NCBI RefSeq assembly: GCF_021049305.1
Contig: NZ_CP088082.1
Location: 372,001-436,000 of the forward strand
Source: Ideonella dechloratans
GTDB lineage: Bacteria > Pseudomonadota > Gammaproteobacteria > Burkholderiales > Burkholderiaceae_C
DNA length: 64,000 nucleotides
Direction: 5' to 3'
Below the pieces are notes generated by a model, which searched no databases, was not told the origin of the DNA, and worked only from the letters and a program-made list of their open reading frames with translations. A program made the position numbers and the translations under genes. Positions 38,720 through 48,703 of this stretch are shown piece after piece. Numbering within the stretch: the first letter of the stretch is position 1; every line of letters begins with the position of its first letter.

Positions 38720-39796
38720 TTGAAGACACACGCGATCCGTGGCCTGGCGATCCTCCTCGGCCTGAGTCTCCCTTGCTTGGTGGGCGCCTCCGATGTCAGC
38801 CCGATACCGAGCGCCTCTCGCATGACCGACGTCGCCCCGGCGGCCGTGCCGTTCGACCTCGCCACGCTGAAGATGCATTGGAGGCGGCGCATCGAGGCGA
38901 TGCGGGCAACAGGCGTCCTTCCCCTCATCGACGTCGAGTCCAACCTGGGGGACGACCTCGACATCCAGGTCTTTGCGCGTCAAATGGACGGCGAGGGCGT
39001 GGCGCTCATCGCATTTTCCGCAGTCCCTCAGGGACGCGGCTGGAACGACGCCGCGCGCCATGCGGTGGCGGCGGATCCCTGGCGCTACATCCCCGCCGGC
39101 AACGGCGGGCTGCCGCCGGACTGGAAGAGGGATCCGGTGGAGTTCGCCAGGGCGTCGCGCGAACACACGCGCAGCGACGGCTATCCCCTGATGGGGGAAT
39201 ACGAGTTCCGGCACTATCCTTCGCCGGACCAGATTCAGCGCGGGCACAGGGAACGCGACGAGGATCTGCCAATCGATGGTCCCGCAGGGCATGAGCTCTT
39301 TCGCTTCTCGGCCGAAAGCGGCATCTCGTTCCAGATCCATCACGAGATCGAGGACCAGACCCTGGCGCCGCTGGAGAAGATGCTCACGCAGTACCCCAAG
39401 GCCAAGGTGATCTGGTGCCATCTGGCCCAGATGCGCTACCAGAGCCGCAACACGGTCTACGGTCCGGACTACGTGCGCAAACTGATCGAGGCCCACCCCA
39501 ATCTCTACTTCGATCTCTTTTCCGGTCCTCCGGATCACGTCTACCCCGGCAGCGGGGAATACGCCGGAAGATACTGGGATCGCTCGACTGGCAAGCTCAA
39601 ACCCGAATGGGCGACCTTGATCGCCGATCACCCATGGCGGTTCATGGTCGCGCTCGATCTCAACCCGTTCATCATGAAGGCTTTCCCGCGCAAGGTGGCC
39701 GTGCAACGGGCTGTCTTGGACAGTCTGCCTCCCTCGGCGCGGGAGATCGTGGCCTACAAGGCAGCCTGGAAGCTGTTGTTCAACGAAGAGATCTGA
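38720..39796 (+). CDS. Secreted amidohydrolase-like TIM-barrel protein
   Basis: About 358 residues from a TTG start at 38720, chosen because AAGGGGAGAG lies just upstream and the product begins with a signal peptide (KTHAIRGLAILLGLSLPCLV). The mature part resembles amidohydrolase-2 proteins, with PLIDVESNLGDDLDIQ near the N-terminus, ISFQIHHEIEDQTLAPLEKM, AKVIWCHLAQMRYQS (metal-type His) and NLYFDLFSGPPDH. The first-strand HxH metal pair is missing, so activity is uncertain. Codon use is less GC-biased than its neighbours, which may mean later acquisition. Confidence 0.65.
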   Translation: MKTHAIRGLAILLGLSLPCLVGASDVSPIPSASRMTDVAPAAVPFDLATLKMHWRRRIEAMRATGVLPLIDVESNLGDDLDIQVFARQMDGEGVALIAFSAVPQGRGWNDAARHAVAADPWRYIPAGNGGLPPDWKRDPVEFARASREHTRSDGYPLMGEYEFRHYPSPDQIQRGHRERDEDLPIDGPAGHELFRFSAESGISFQIHHEIEDQTLAPLEKMLTQYPKAKVIWCHLAQMRYQSRNTVYGPDYVRKLIEAHPNLYFDLFSGPPDHVYPGSGEYAGRYWDRSTGKLKPEWATLIADHPWRFMVALDLNPFIMKAFPRKVAVQRAVLDSLPPSAREIVAYKAAWKLLFNEEI

Positions 39797-39840
39797 TCGG
39801 CGCAGGCGCCCCGGGTGACGCTGGGGGCGCCAGGACTGCC

Positions 39841-40938
39841 TCAGGCCGCCTGCAACAGCGTTGTCGCGATCGCTTCGCCCACCGCCGCCGTGCCGGCGCT
39901 GCCGCCCAGGTCGGGTGTCTTGGGGCCGCTCACCAGCACGGCCTCGATGGCCTGAACGATGGCGTCGTGGGCGGCCCGGCAGGCCGCGGAGTCCGCCGTG
40001 TCGCCCTGGCCGAGGAACTGCAGCATCATCGCGCCCGACCAGATCATGCCGATCGGGTTGGCGATGCCCTGGCCGAAGATGTCCGGCGCCGAGCCGTGCA
40101 CCGGCTCGAACAGCGAGGGAAAGCGCCGCTCCGGATTCAGGTTGGCCGACGGGGCGATGCCGATGGTGCCGGTGCAGGCCGGTCCCAGGTCCGACAGGAT
40201 GTCGCCGAACAGGTTGGAGGCCACCACCACGTCGAAGCGCTCGGGGCTGAGCACGAAGCGCGCGGCCAGAATATCGACGTGGTACTTGTCCCAGCGGACC
40301 TCGGGATACGCCTGCGCCATGGCCTCCACCCGCTCGTCCCAGTAGGGCATGCTGATGGCGATGCCATTGGACTTGGTGGCCGATGTCAGGTGCTTCTTGG
40401 GCCGGGCCTGGGCCAGCTCGAAGGCATAGCGCAGGATGCGGTCGGTGCCCTGGCGGGTGAAGACCGATTCCTGCAGCACCGTCTCGCGCTCGGTGCCCTC
40501 GAACATGCGACCGCCCACCGACGAGTATTCGCCCTCGGTGTTCTCGCGCACGACCAGGAAGTCGATGTCGCCCACGCGCTTGCCCGCCAGCGGGCAGGGC
40601 ACACCGGGCATCAGCCGCACCGGCCGCACATTGGCGTACTGGTCGAACCGGCGGCGGAACTGCAGCAGCGAACCCCACAGCGAGATGTGGTCCGGCACCT
40701 TGGCGGGCCAGCCCACGGCGCCGAAGTAGATGGCGTCGAAGTCACGCAGCTGCTCGAACCAGTCGGCGGGCATCATCGTGCCGTGCTGCAGGTAGTGGTC
40801 GCAGTGGGCCCAGTCGAAGGTGGTGAAGGCCAGGTCCAGGCCGAAGCGCCGGGCGGCAGCCTGCAGCACGCGCAGGCCTTCGGGCATCACTTCCTGGCCG
40901 ATGCCGTCGCCGGCGATCACGGCAATCCGATGGGTCAT
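39841..40938 (-). CDS. ttuC: Tartrate dehydrogenase / D-malate dehydrogenase
   Basis: A 365-residue NAD-dependent beta-decarboxylating dehydrogenase of the isocitrate/isopropylmalate family. AGGAG lies before the ATG at 40938, which is preferred to one 10 codons upstream. Motifs are IAVIAGDGIGQEV, YFGAVGWPAKVPD, the substrate-binding ANVRPVRLMPG (Arg), DFLVVRENTEGEYS, the Lys/Tyr pair, the metal aspartates in ASNLFGDILSDLG, and the NAD site FEPVHGSAPDIFGQGIANP. It oxidises L-tartrate, D-malate or both in dicarboxylate use. TtuC and DmlA cannot be separated by eye. Confidence 0.9.
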   Translation of the reverse strand: MTHRIAVIAGDGIGQEVMPEGLRVLQAAARRFGLDLAFTTFDWAHCDHYLQHGTMMPADWFEQLRDFDAIYFGAVGWPAKVPDHISLWGSLLQFRRRFDQYANVRPVRLMPGVPCPLAGKRVGDIDFLVVRENTEGEYSSVGGRMFEGTERETVLQESVFTRQGTDRILRYAFELAQARPKKHLTSATKSNGIAISMPYWDERVEAMAQAYPEVRWDKYHVDILAARFVLSPERFDVVVASNLFGDILSDLGPACTGTIGIAPSANLNPERRFPSLFEPVHGSAPDIFGQGIANPIGMIWSGAMMLQFLGQGDTADSAACRAAHDAIVQAIEAVLVSGPKTPDLGGSAGTAAVGEAIATTLLQAA

Positions 40939-41172
40939 TTCTGCAACTCCTGAACAAGGGTGGGACACGGGCTGTGCAGCTTATCGGCAGCGCCAGAACG
41001 CACGATCCTCACGCACCGTGATTGCCGTGAACATGCTTCGTGAACGCTGAAGTATTCCCCGCCGGGGACCTGCACCGGCACCTCAGGGTTTGTTGGCGCT
41101 GGTCATCGGTCCGCAACTTGCTAGCCTGTTGTCCGCAAAAGGCTCCCTGGGGAGGGGGCAGGGACGCAGACG

Positions 41173-42201
41173 GTGGTGGTGATTGGCAGTGCCGCGACAG
41201 GCGGCGGGACGCGGCCCGGCGTGTTGGCCGGGCAGTGGGTGCAGGCCTTCAGCCGGCAGGTGATGGCCTTGCAGCGCCAGGCGCGCGAGCCGATGTCGGC
41301 CCGTTGGCTGGCCCAGGCACTGGCACCGCTGGGTGAACTGGTGCCGTTTTCGCGCGCCTGGTGGGGCCAATGCTCCTCGGGCGCCGATGAGGCCCCGCCC
41401 ACCAACTGGCTGCATGGCAGCCTGCACCTGGCCCTGTCCTTCGGGGCGGAGTGGAACGAGGTCGGCCAGGCCGACCGTTTCGCCCGGCAGTCGCTGCGCC
41501 ACCTGGGCCAGGTCTGCCGCTCCAGCGGCCACCGCTCGGCCGGCGATGCGCTGGAGTCCTTCTCGCGGCGGCACGACATCTTCCACGCCATGGCCATCTC
41601 GATGGACCTGCCGGCCAGCGGCTTCCGCTTCTTCGTTTCGGTCTACCGGGGCGAGAGCGAGCGGGCCTTCAGCGAGTTGGAGGCCATGGTCTTCGGCGAG
41701 TTCTGCCAGCACCTGATGCAGCTGTGGCAGCAGCGGGTCTGGGAGTCGCTGGGCCTGTCCCAGGCCGGGGAAGGGGACCAGCGCGCCCTGTGCGATGCCC
41801 AAGGCCGGCTGATCTACCTGGGCCGTTCGGTGGCCCAGACCCTGGCCCGGCATCTGAACAACTGGCAAGGCGAGGTGTTGCCGGGCGAGTGGCTGGACAA
41901 CGGGCCGGCGCCCCGGCTGCTGCCCCTGGGCGCGCGCGAGGCCCTGCGGGTGCAGCGTCAGGGCGGGCTGCTGGCGCTGTCGCTCGGGCCGGCCACTGCG
42001 GGCCCGCTGCCGCCGCGGGAACTGGCGGTGGCCTGGCGCTTTGCCCAGGGCCAGTCGCACAAGGCCATTGCGCTGGAACTGGGCCTGAGCCCGGCCACCG
42101 TGCGCACCTACCTGCGCGATGCCTACCAGCGCCTGGGCGTGGACAACCGGGTCGCGCTGATCCACCGTCTGGCCGCGCTCGATGGGGGCGCGGCCAGTTA
42201 G
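41173..42201 (+). CDS. LuxR-type helix-turn-helix regulator
   Basis: A 342-residue regulator from a GTG start preceded by GGAGGGGG at 41151. The N-terminal 260 residues have no recognised ligand domain but contain several Trp and conserved-looking aromatic segments (VPFSRAWWGQC, GFRFFVSVYRGESERAFSEL). The C-terminal LuxR-type DNA-binding domain is clear: LPPRELAVAWRFAQGQSHKA, ALELGLSPATVRTYLRDAYQ and RLGVDNRVALIHRL. It is divergent from ttuC and upstream of an oppositely oriented amidohydrolase gene, and may regulate one of them. Confidence 0.8.
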   Translation: MVVIGSAATGGGTRPGVLAGQWVQAFSRQVMALQRQAREPMSARWLAQALAPLGELVPFSRAWWGQCSSGADEAPPTNWLHGSLHLALSFGAEWNEVGQADRFARQSLRHLGQVCRSSGHRSAGDALESFSRRHDIFHAMAISMDLPASGFRFFVSVYRGESERAFSELEAMVFGEFCQHLMQLWQQRVWESLGLSQAGEGDQRALCDAQGRLIYLGRSVAQTLARHLNNWQGEVLPGEWLDNGPAPRLLPLGAREALRVQRQGGLLALSLGPATAGPLPPRELAVAWRFAQGQSHKAIALELGLSPATVRTYLRDAYQRLGVDNRVALIHRLAALDGGAAS

Positions 42202-42220
42202 TGGGCCAGTGGGTGGTCGA

Positions 42221-44218
42221 TCAGGCCTGCCGCGGCAGGACGTTGTGGCGCATGCCGCACTGGCAGGCGTAGGGGTTGTAGGCCCCCCAGTTGAGGGACT
42301 GCTCGATCTGCCGGGCGCGGCTGGCCTGGGCGGTACTGACCTTGGCGTTGAGGGCAGAGCCGAGGGTGGCGTAGTCTCCCGTGCCCATCACCACGTTGCC
42401 GCCCACCATGGTCAGCAGCACCGAGTTGCGGCCCAGGGCCTCGTCACTGGCCTGCATGAAGTTGTTCTCCAGGACGATGAGGTCGGCGTACTTGCCCACT
42501 TCGATCGAGCCGATGTTCTGCTCCATGCGCAGCTGCCAGGCCGAGTTCAGGGTGATGGCGCGCAGCGTGTCGGCGCGGCTCAGGGCCGGGTCGCTGTTGA
42601 TGGGGCCTGTGTAGTTGGGGTTGGTGTAGGCGGCGCTGTTGGGGTTTTGCGGGTCGCCGGAACGGGTGACGGCGCACTTGAGGGCCAGGAACTCGTCCAT
42701 GGGGTCGATCGGCCAGTCGCTGCCGAAGCCCACCCGGGCGCCGGCGTTGCGCACGCTGCCGAAGGGCTCCATGCGCTGGAAGCGGTCCTCGCCCAGGTGG
42801 TACTGGGTGTCTCCGACCGAATAGCCCGCCTGCTGGGCCCATTGGAAGGCGAAGCTGGCCATCACGTCCAACTGGGCGTAGCGGGGGTAGTCCGCCACGG
42901 CCACGGTTTCGTTGTGGGCGATGACCGGGCGGAAGGTGGTGCTGGACACCTGCGTGCGGGCGTAGGCCACGGCGTCCAGCACCTGGCGCACGGTGCGCTC
43001 GCCGGTGGCGTGCACGTGGGGGTCGAAGCCACTGCTGGCGATGGCGGCCATCAGCGGGTTGAGCACCGAGGGCGGGAAGTAGTCGGCCCCGGTGTTGGTG
43101 CCTGGCACCCAGTTGGGGGCAGCATCCGTGCCCGCGTTGGTGAAGTAGGGAGTGAGCAGGCCGCCGGTGTCGGCGGGGGCGTTGACGACACCGTCGCCGA
43201 ACAGCTTGAGGTGGCGGAAGCGGATGCCGGGGGTGACCTGCGGTTCGCCCTGGTCATAGGTGTTGGCCAGCGTCGCGGCTGCCGCCACGGCCGCGGCGGG
43301 GTCGGTGGCGGCGTCTTCGGGTGCGATCTGGATGGCGAAGAAGGCGCGGGCGGTCAGCTCGCCGGACTTCTGTAGCGCGGTGAAGGCCGAACCCTGGGCA
43401 TCACCTGCCGAGGCGTCCATGAAGGTGGTGATCCCCGACCTGCGCATCTGGGCCAGCGCGGCGCGGGCCTGGTTGAGCTGATCGGCTTCGGTGTCGGGCG
43501 GAATGACGGCCGACACGGCCCAGCCGGCGGCGTCCTCGCAGATGCCGGTGGGGTTGCCGTCGGCGTCGCGGTCAAAGCTGCCGCCCGTGGGGTCGGGCGT
43601 GTCACGGGTGACGCCGGCCAGGGCCAGGCCGCGGCTGTTGGTCAGCACCGTGTGGAAATCGGACGAGCGCACGAGGATGGGGCGGCTGGTGTGCAGCGCA
43701 TCCAGCGTCTCCTTGGTCGGGTCCGTGTCCAGCGATTGGGTGCTCTGGCGATCCCAGTTGACCACTTCCAGCCAGGTGTCGGGCTCCTGGTCGGCCGTGC
43801 TGTCCAGAAAGCCCTGGATGAGGGTCTGCATCTGGGCGCGGGTCAGCGGGGCGTAGTTCAGGTTGGCCTGGAGCAGGGCGCGGCCACCGGCCAGGGGGTG
43901 CATGTGGGCATCGACAAAGCCGGGCATCAGCATGCGCCCGGCCAGGTCGATGACCTGGGTGTTGGGGCCGATGTAGGCGGCCGCGCTGCTGTTGCTGCCC
44001 ACATGGACGATCAGGCCGTCGCGCACGGCCACGGCCTGCTGCACGGCGTCGTGCTCGTCCACGGTGTAGACATAGCCGTTGCGCAGCACGGTGTCGGCCG
44101 GCGCGGGATCGCTGCTGTCGCCGCTGCAGCCCACCAGCAATTCGGTGGGGGCCAGCAGGGCCACGAAGGCGGCGCCCATGCTGCGGCGGCGGGTGAACGA
44201 GGTGGGTTGGTCTGACAT
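42221..44218 (-). CDS. Exported amidohydrolase family protein (YtcJ/NfdA-like)
   Basis: A 665-residue protein. The N-terminus SFTRRRSMGAAFVALLAPTE with LLVGC combines a twin-arginine-like signal with a lipobox. Features of the YtcJ-like amidohydrolase-3 family follow: RNGYVYTVDEHDAVQQAVAV, the first-strand metal site MLMPGFVDAHMHPLAGG, HVHATGERTVRQVLDAV, and VGFGSDWPIDPMDEF carrying the catalytic Asp. The C-terminal part (SIEVGKYADLIVLENNF) is typical of the family. It hydrolyses an N-acyl or formamide bond of unknown substrate. The gene is convergent with the LuxR-type gene. Confidence 0.85.
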   Translation of the reverse strand: MSDQPTSFTRRRSMGAAFVALLAPTELLVGCSGDSSDPAPADTVLRNGYVYTVDEHDAVQQAVAVRDGLIVHVGSNSSAAAYIGPNTQVIDLAGRMLMPGFVDAHMHPLAGGRALLQANLNYAPLTRAQMQTLIQGFLDSTADQEPDTWLEVVNWDRQSTQSLDTDPTKETLDALHTSRPILVRSSDFHTVLTNSRGLALAGVTRDTPDPTGGSFDRDADGNPTGICEDAAGWAVSAVIPPDTEADQLNQARAALAQMRRSGITTFMDASAGDAQGSAFTALQKSGELTARAFFAIQIAPEDAATDPAAAVAAAATLANTYDQGEPQVTPGIRFRHLKLFGDGVVNAPADTGGLLTPYFTNAGTDAAPNWVPGTNTGADYFPPSVLNPLMAAIASSGFDPHVHATGERTVRQVLDAVAYARTQVSSTTFRPVIAHNETVAVADYPRYAQLDVMASFAFQWAQQAGYSVGDTQYHLGEDRFQRMEPFGSVRNAGARVGFGSDWPIDPMDEFLALKCAVTRSGDPQNPNSAAYTNPNYTGPINSDPALSRADTLRAITLNSAWQLRMEQNIGSIEVGKYADLIVLENNFMQASDEALGRNSVLLTMVGGNVVMGTGDYATLGSALNAKVSTAQASRARQIEQSLNWGAYNPYACQCGMRHNVLPRQA

Positions 44219-44322
44219 GGCGGACTCCGTCAACGGCAACAAGGTTGGCCGTCAAGGTAGTCCGGGTCAGGGCGTTTGCCCCCTCCGCAGATGCGGAAGG
44301 GGTGGGGCAAACGGGGAGGCCT

Positions 44323-46305
44323 TCAGGCCAGCTTGAAGAAGGACACTTCCTGGCTGAGCTGGTGGGCCGAGTCGGCCAGGGCGGTGGCGGCCGAGGTGGT
44401 CTGCTCCACCAGCGCGGCGTTCTGCTGCGTGGCGCTGTCCAGGGCCTGCACGGCCGATTCCACCTCGCCGATGCTGCGCGACTGGCTGCGTGCCGAGTCG
44501 GCCAGCGTGCCCATCAGGCCGCTGGCCTGGCCGGCGTTGCTGACCACATCCTGCATGATCTCGCCGGCGCGCGTGACCACCTGGGTACCGCTCTCCACCT
44601 TCTCGATGCTGCTCTGGATCAGGCTCTTGATCTCGCGGGCGGCGGTGGCGGAGCGGCCGGCCAGGGCGCGCACCTCGGAGGCCACCACCGCGAAGCCGCG
44701 GCCTTGCTCGCCGGCGCGGGCGGCTTCCACCGCCGCGTTCAAGGCCAGGATGTTGGTCTGAAAGGCGATGCCGTCGATCACGCCGATGATCTCGCCGATC
44801 TTGGACGAGGCGGTCTGAATGTCCTCCATGGTGCGCACCACCTCGCTGATCGCCTCGCCGCCACGCTGGGCGGCCTCGGCGTTGGCGCTGGCGCTGCTGG
44901 CGGCCGTGTGCACATGCTGTGCGGCGCTCTTCACCGACTCGGCAATCTGGGCCATGCTGGCCGCGGTTTCCTGCAGGTTGGCCGCGTTCTGCTCGGTACG
45001 CTGGGACAGGTCCTGGGACGCCGAGGCGATCTCGCGCGAGGCGGTCTGCACCGTGGCCGAGCCCTGCAGCACGGTGGCGACGATGCGCCGCAGGCTGGTC
45101 TGCATCTCGCCCAGCGTGGTCATCAGTTGGGCGGCCTCGTCCTTGCCCCAGGGGGTGGGGGCGGTGGTCAGGTTGCCCTGGGTGATCTGGCGCAGGTGTT
45201 CCGACACCTCGCGCAGGCCGCCCATCATCACCCGGTAGAAGGCCAGCAGCAGGTAGCCGGCGATGGCCAGGCACAGCAGGCTCATGCCCAGCTCCAGATA
45301 GAAGGTGTGCCACAGGCGGTCGATGCGGGCCTGCAGCCGCTCCTCCAGGCGCTGGGTCACGGCCGCACACAGGGCGGCCTGCTTGTCCACGGCGGCCTGG
45401 CCGACCTGCCGGAATTCGGTGGCCGTGCCGCTGAGCTGGCTGCCCATCAGCTGGGTGCCGATGGCCGTACGGAAGGCATTCGACGCGGCGTCGGTGCCTT
45501 TCATGTCGAACTGGGCCGCCGTCTCCGGGAAGGCCTCGATGCCCTCGGTGTATTCGTTCTCGACGTCGTCGTCGAGGTACTGCTGCATGGTCTGCCACTC
45601 GTCGATGCGGGTGCGCCGCTCGGGTGTCATCTGCTGGCTGGACAGCACCAGATGCCCCAGGGCCAGCAGGCGTGCGGTGTTCTCGTACTGCCTGGGCCCA
45701 CGCACCAGCGAGAACGCGACCATGTGGTAGGTGTCCCCTTCGGGGTCGAGGATCAGGCCGGAGCCGTCGGTGATCTCGCGCACCAGGGTCAGCAGGGCCG
45801 CCACATAGGCATCCTGCCGTTCGAAGGTCTCGTCCGGGCTGCCGGCTACGGGCTGGCTCTGCAGCGGGCCGTGCAGGCCACGCAACTTCTCGAAGCTCTC
45901 TGCCGTCCTGAAGCTCTCGCCGTATTGGCGCTGTGCGGCTTCCAGCTTGTCGAAGCTGCCCTGCACCTGCTGCTGCAGCTGCGCCAGGTCCGGCGCCTGT
46001 TCCACGGCCGCCAGGCGGCGGGCCTGGGCGTTGCGCATCAGATCCAGGGCTGTGCGGACGTATTGCAGGCCGTCCTGCTCCATCCGGGTGGCGTGGACCT
46101 GGTTTTGCGTGTCACGCCAGAGGTAGGTCATCAGCACCACCAGCGGAATCATGAAGGCCACCGACACCCAGGCCGCCTTGCCCGGAAAGCTCAGCCGCCG
46201 GAACAGTCGAATGCCGGGCGCCAACCACCCGTGATAGCGGAAGAACTCACCGAAACCGGAGTCGAGCGCGCGCTGGGGCGCGCCATGCGAGGCAGGCAGG
46301 GACAT
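44323..46305 (-). CDS. Methyl-accepting chemotaxis protein
   Basis: A 660-residue receptor. Membrane spans lie near residues 45-64 ([20 protein letters not shown]) and 325-348 ([20 protein letters not shown]), with a helical periplasmic sensor of about 260 residues between. A HAMP domain follows ([20 protein letters not shown]), then the signalling coiled coil whose hairpin tip [40 protein letters not shown] binds CheA and CheW. No C-terminal CheR-docking pentapeptide is present (ends EVSFFKLA). The ligand is unknown, and no other chemotaxis gene is nearby. Confidence 0.93.
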   Translation of the reverse strand: MSLPASHGAPQRALDSGFGEFFRYHGWLAPGIRLFRRLSFPGKAAWVSVAFMIPLVVLMTYLWRDTQNQVHATRMEQDGLQYVRTALDLMRNAQARRLAAVEQAPDLAQLQQQVQGSFDKLEAAQRQYGESFRTAESFEKLRGLHGPLQSQPVAGSPDETFERQDAYVAALLTLVREITDGSGLILDPEGDTYHMVAFSLVRGPRQYENTARLLALGHLVLSSQQMTPERRTRIDEWQTMQQYLDDDVENEYTEGIEAFPETAAQFDMKGTDAASNAFRTAIGTQLMGSQLSGTATEFRQVGQAAVDKQAALCAAVTQRLEERLQARIDRLWHTFYLELGMSLLCLAIAGYLLLAFYRVMMGGLREVSEHLRQITQGNLTTAPTPWGKDEAAQLMTTLGEMQTSLRRIVATVLQGSATVQTASREIASASQDLSQRTEQNAANLQETAASMAQIAESVKSAAQHVHTAASSASANAEAAQRGGEAISEVVRTMEDIQTASSKIGEIIGVIDGIAFQTNILALNAAVEAARAGEQGRGFAVVASEVRALAGRSATAAREIKSLIQSSIEKVESGTQVVTRAGEIMQDVVSNAGQASGLMGTLADSARSQSRSIGEVESAVQALDSATQQNAALVEQTTSAATALADSAHQLSQEVSFFKLA

Positions 46306-46485
46306 GGTGGGCCGAGGTTGGTCAGGAATGCCTGAATTCTCGGCAGGTCGATCTGAGGTGAGCCGGCGAAATGCGGGGTGGATGTTGCCCAGATCCCGCT
46401 TTGGTGAGCATGCAACTGTCCTGCTCGGGTACCCTGCGCCCCGTTGACCGGCACGATGCAGTTGACCGACGGGAGAAGGCAAGAC

Positions 46486-47247
46486 ATGACGTGGGCGTTT
46501 GGGATTGAAATATTGATGTTGCTGGTTGCCTTCGGCCTGGGCGGCTGGGGTGTTCGCAGCCACAGGCGGGCCGGCTGGTCCTGGTCGCGGTGTTTGGGGC
46601 TGGGCTGGGATCGGCAGGCGGCCCGTGATCTGCTGATGGGCCTGCTCATCACCGGGTCGGCCATGGCGGGGGTTTACGGCATCGAGGTCTGGACCGGGAT
46701 GGTTCAGAGTCTGCCGGCTCCCGGTGGGCGGGGGTTGCTGCCCCGGGCCCTGTGGATGGCATTGGCCGTTCTGAAGGAAGAAGTCATCATGCGCAGCCTC
46801 CTGCTGGGGGGCCTGGTGCTTGTCCTGCAGGGGCAGCGGTGGCACCGGAGCCAGGCGGTGCTGATCAGCGCGGTGGCTTTCGGCTGCATCCACCTGAGCA
46901 ACCCCTCTGCCAGCGCGCTGTCCGTGCTGGGCAACACGCTGGGCGGGGTCATCTACGGCGTGGCCTTCGTGGCCACTGGTCGCATCTGGATGTCCCTGGG
47001 CCTGCATTTCGCCTGGAATTTCGTGCAGGGGCCGGTGTTCGGCTTTCCCGTCAGCGGCCTGGTCGCCGGGGGACTTTTCAGCATCCAGCCCGTGGGAGCG
47101 GCTTGGCTCAGCGGCGGGGCCTACGGACCCGAGGCCGGCGCCGTGGGCATGGCCTCACGCGGCTGGATCCTGCTGATGCTCTGGCTCAGCCTGGCCCGAC
47201 GGCCCGCCAACTGCCTCGCACAGTCCAGCGCACAAGCCCCGCGCTGA
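46486..47247 (+). CDS. CPBP-family intramembrane glutamic protease
   Basis: A 253-residue membrane protein of the CPBP/CAAX-protease family. The start at 46486 follows GGGAGAAGG. About six to seven spans are present. The three family motifs are seen: [15 protein letters not shown] (catalytic Glu-Glu and Arg), [14 protein letters not shown] (His) and [16 protein letters not shown] (His and Asn). Bacterial members process or protect peptides such as bacteriocins, or have unknown roles. It is a single gene, divergent from the chemotaxis receptor and convergent with the DUF2242 lipoprotein. Confidence 0.88.
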   Translation: MTWAFGIEILMLLVAFGLGGWGVRSHRRAGWSWSRCLGLGWDRQAARDLLMGLLITGSAMAGVYGIEVWTGMVQSLPAPGGRGLLPRALWMALAVLKEEVIMRSLLLGGLVLVLQGQRWHRSQAVLISAVAFGCIHLSNPSASALSVLGNTLGGVIYGVAFVATGRIWMSLGLHFAWNFVQGPVFGFPVSGLVAGGLFSIQPVGAAWLSGGAYGPEAGAVGMASRGWILLMLWLSLARRPANCLAQSSAQAPR

Positions 47248-47271
47248 AGGGGCAGCAAGGCCGGCGGCGGC

Positions 47272-47883
47272 TCACTTGCCCTGGGTGGCGGTGTCGCCGC
47301 AGCGGGCGCTGTCGCTGCCGTCCCCGCAGGCCTGCTCACGCACGTAGCGCTGCACCAGCGCGAAGAAGCGGTCGTAGAAGCTGCCGGCGGGAATGGTCTC
47401 GCTGCCCACCCGCACCAGGGAGTCGTCCGACGAGGACAGCGGGATGGAGAAGGAGCCCACCGGCAGGCCCACGCTGGCCGAGGTCGAGGCCTTCTTCAGG
47501 GCGTAGCGCTCCTGCACCGCATTGACGAAGGCGGTGGAGAGCTTGGGCTCGCGCGGGTCGGCGGCGCAGGTGATGGTGAAGTTGATCTCCACGTGCATCT
47601 CGCCATCGGGCTGGAAGCGCTTGTTGCCGGTCACTACGTCCTTGCTGGCGGTGTTGATCACATAGCCCTGGCTCAGCAGGGCCAGGCGGGCGGCCTCGCA
47701 GGTGGAGGCGGCATCGGCGTCGAACAGCCGAGAAAAGGTTTCATCCGCCTTGAAATGTTCGTTTTGGTAGACCGAGGCCGCCTTGCGGGTCTCGGTGCTG
47801 CAGCCGGTGATCACCACGGCCAGCAGCAGGCAGGCCCCCACCCCGGCGTGGCGCCACCTGGCGCGCGGCAGATTCATGTTCAT
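47272..47883 (-). CDS. DUF2242 family lipoprotein
   Basis: A 203-residue protein with signal peptide and lipobox (GACLLLAVVITGCSTE). The mature part matches DUF2242, a family found mainly in betaproteobacteria: YQNEHFKADETFSRLFDADA, CEAARLALLSQGYVI, VTGNKRFQPDGEMHVEINFT, YALKKASTSASVGLPVGSFS and a Cys pair at the C-terminus. The domain is expected in the periplasm, anchored to a membrane. Function is unknown. Confidence 0.85.
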   Translation of the reverse strand: MNMNLPRARWRHAGVGACLLLAVVITGCSTETRKAASVYQNEHFKADETFSRLFDADAASTCEAARLALLSQGYVINTASKDVVTGNKRFQPDGEMHVEINFTITCAADPREPKLSTAFVNAVQERYALKKASTSASVGLPVGSFSIPLSSSDDSLVRVGSETIPAGSFYDRFFALVQRYVREQACGDGSDSARCGDTATQGK

Positions 47884-47961
47884 GCTCCCAAAGACTCGGA
47901 TTCCATCCTGCGGGTTCCCGGCAGAAACGCGGCGGCAACACGGCCGGGAATCTGGCCGGGA

Positions 47962-48648
47962 TTATCCGGCGCGCCGTGACAGCTTGCCGACGCTCACCGC
48001 GGCAGGCACACCCAGGGCCTGGTCCAGACGCTGGCGCGGGGCCCGCTGCAGTCGGCACAGCGTGGCGTGCCCCACCGGCATGCCGTCCAGCCGGTCCTCG
48101 AAGCGCCGGGCCACCTCGTCCTGCAGTCGGGCCAGCAGGTGGGCCGTGAGGGTGGCGTCGGACAGGGCCCGGTGGGCCCGGCCGTCGCGCGCCAGGCCCA
48201 GCCAGCCGGCCAGATCGCTCAGCCGGTGCGAGGGCGCCTGGTCGAACAGGCGCCGGCTCAGCAGCAGGGTGCACGCGAAACCGGGGCCTTCGCCCAGCGG
48301 GCGGCCGGCCCGGGCGGCCTCGGCCAGCCAGAAACCGCGGTCGAAGGCGGCGTTGTGGGCCACCAGCGGGCAGTCGCCGACGAAGTCCAGCACCTCGCGC
48401 ATCACCTGCTCGGCCGGCGGGGCCTGGGCCAGCATCGCGTTGCTGATGCCGGTCAGGCGCTCGATGAAGGGCGGCACCCGCACATCCGAGCGCATCAGGC
48501 TCTGGTAGTGGCCCACCACCTGGCCGCCGCGCAGCAGCACGGCCGCGATCTCGGTGGCCCGGGCCCCCTGCTGGGGCCCCATGCCGGTGGTTTCGAAGTC
48601 GATGACGGCTAGGGTTTCTACTGAGTTCTCCGCGGAATCGGCGATCAT
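47962..48648 (-). CDS. DnaQ-like 3'-5' exonuclease
   Basis: A 228-residue DEDD exonuclease. Motif ExoI is LAVIDFETTGMGPQQG with Asp17 and Glu19, ExoII is CPLVAHNAAFDRGFW, and ExoIII is HRALSDATLTAHLL, giving the DEDDh type. It is related to the polymerase III epsilon subunit but lacks a clamp-binding motif and may be a general RNase or DNase of the RNase T/DnaQ group. It is divergent from the YitT gene with a 55-bp gap. Confidence 0.88.
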   Translation of the reverse strand: MIADSAENSVETLAVIDFETTGMGPQQGARATEIAAVLLRGGQVVGHYQSLMRSDVRVPPFIERLTGISNAMLAQAPPAEQVMREVLDFVGDCPLVAHNAAFDRGFWLAEAARAGRPLGEGPGFACTLLLSRRLFDQAPSHRLSDLAGWLGLARDGRAHRALSDATLTAHLLARLQDEVARRFEDRLDGMPVGHATLCRLQRAPRQRLDQALGVPAAVSVGKLSRRAG

Positions 48649-48703
48649 GCCGGGATTGTGCCGCGCCCCCGACCCCGGGCACGGTTCCTGCCTCAGCTTT
48701 CGC

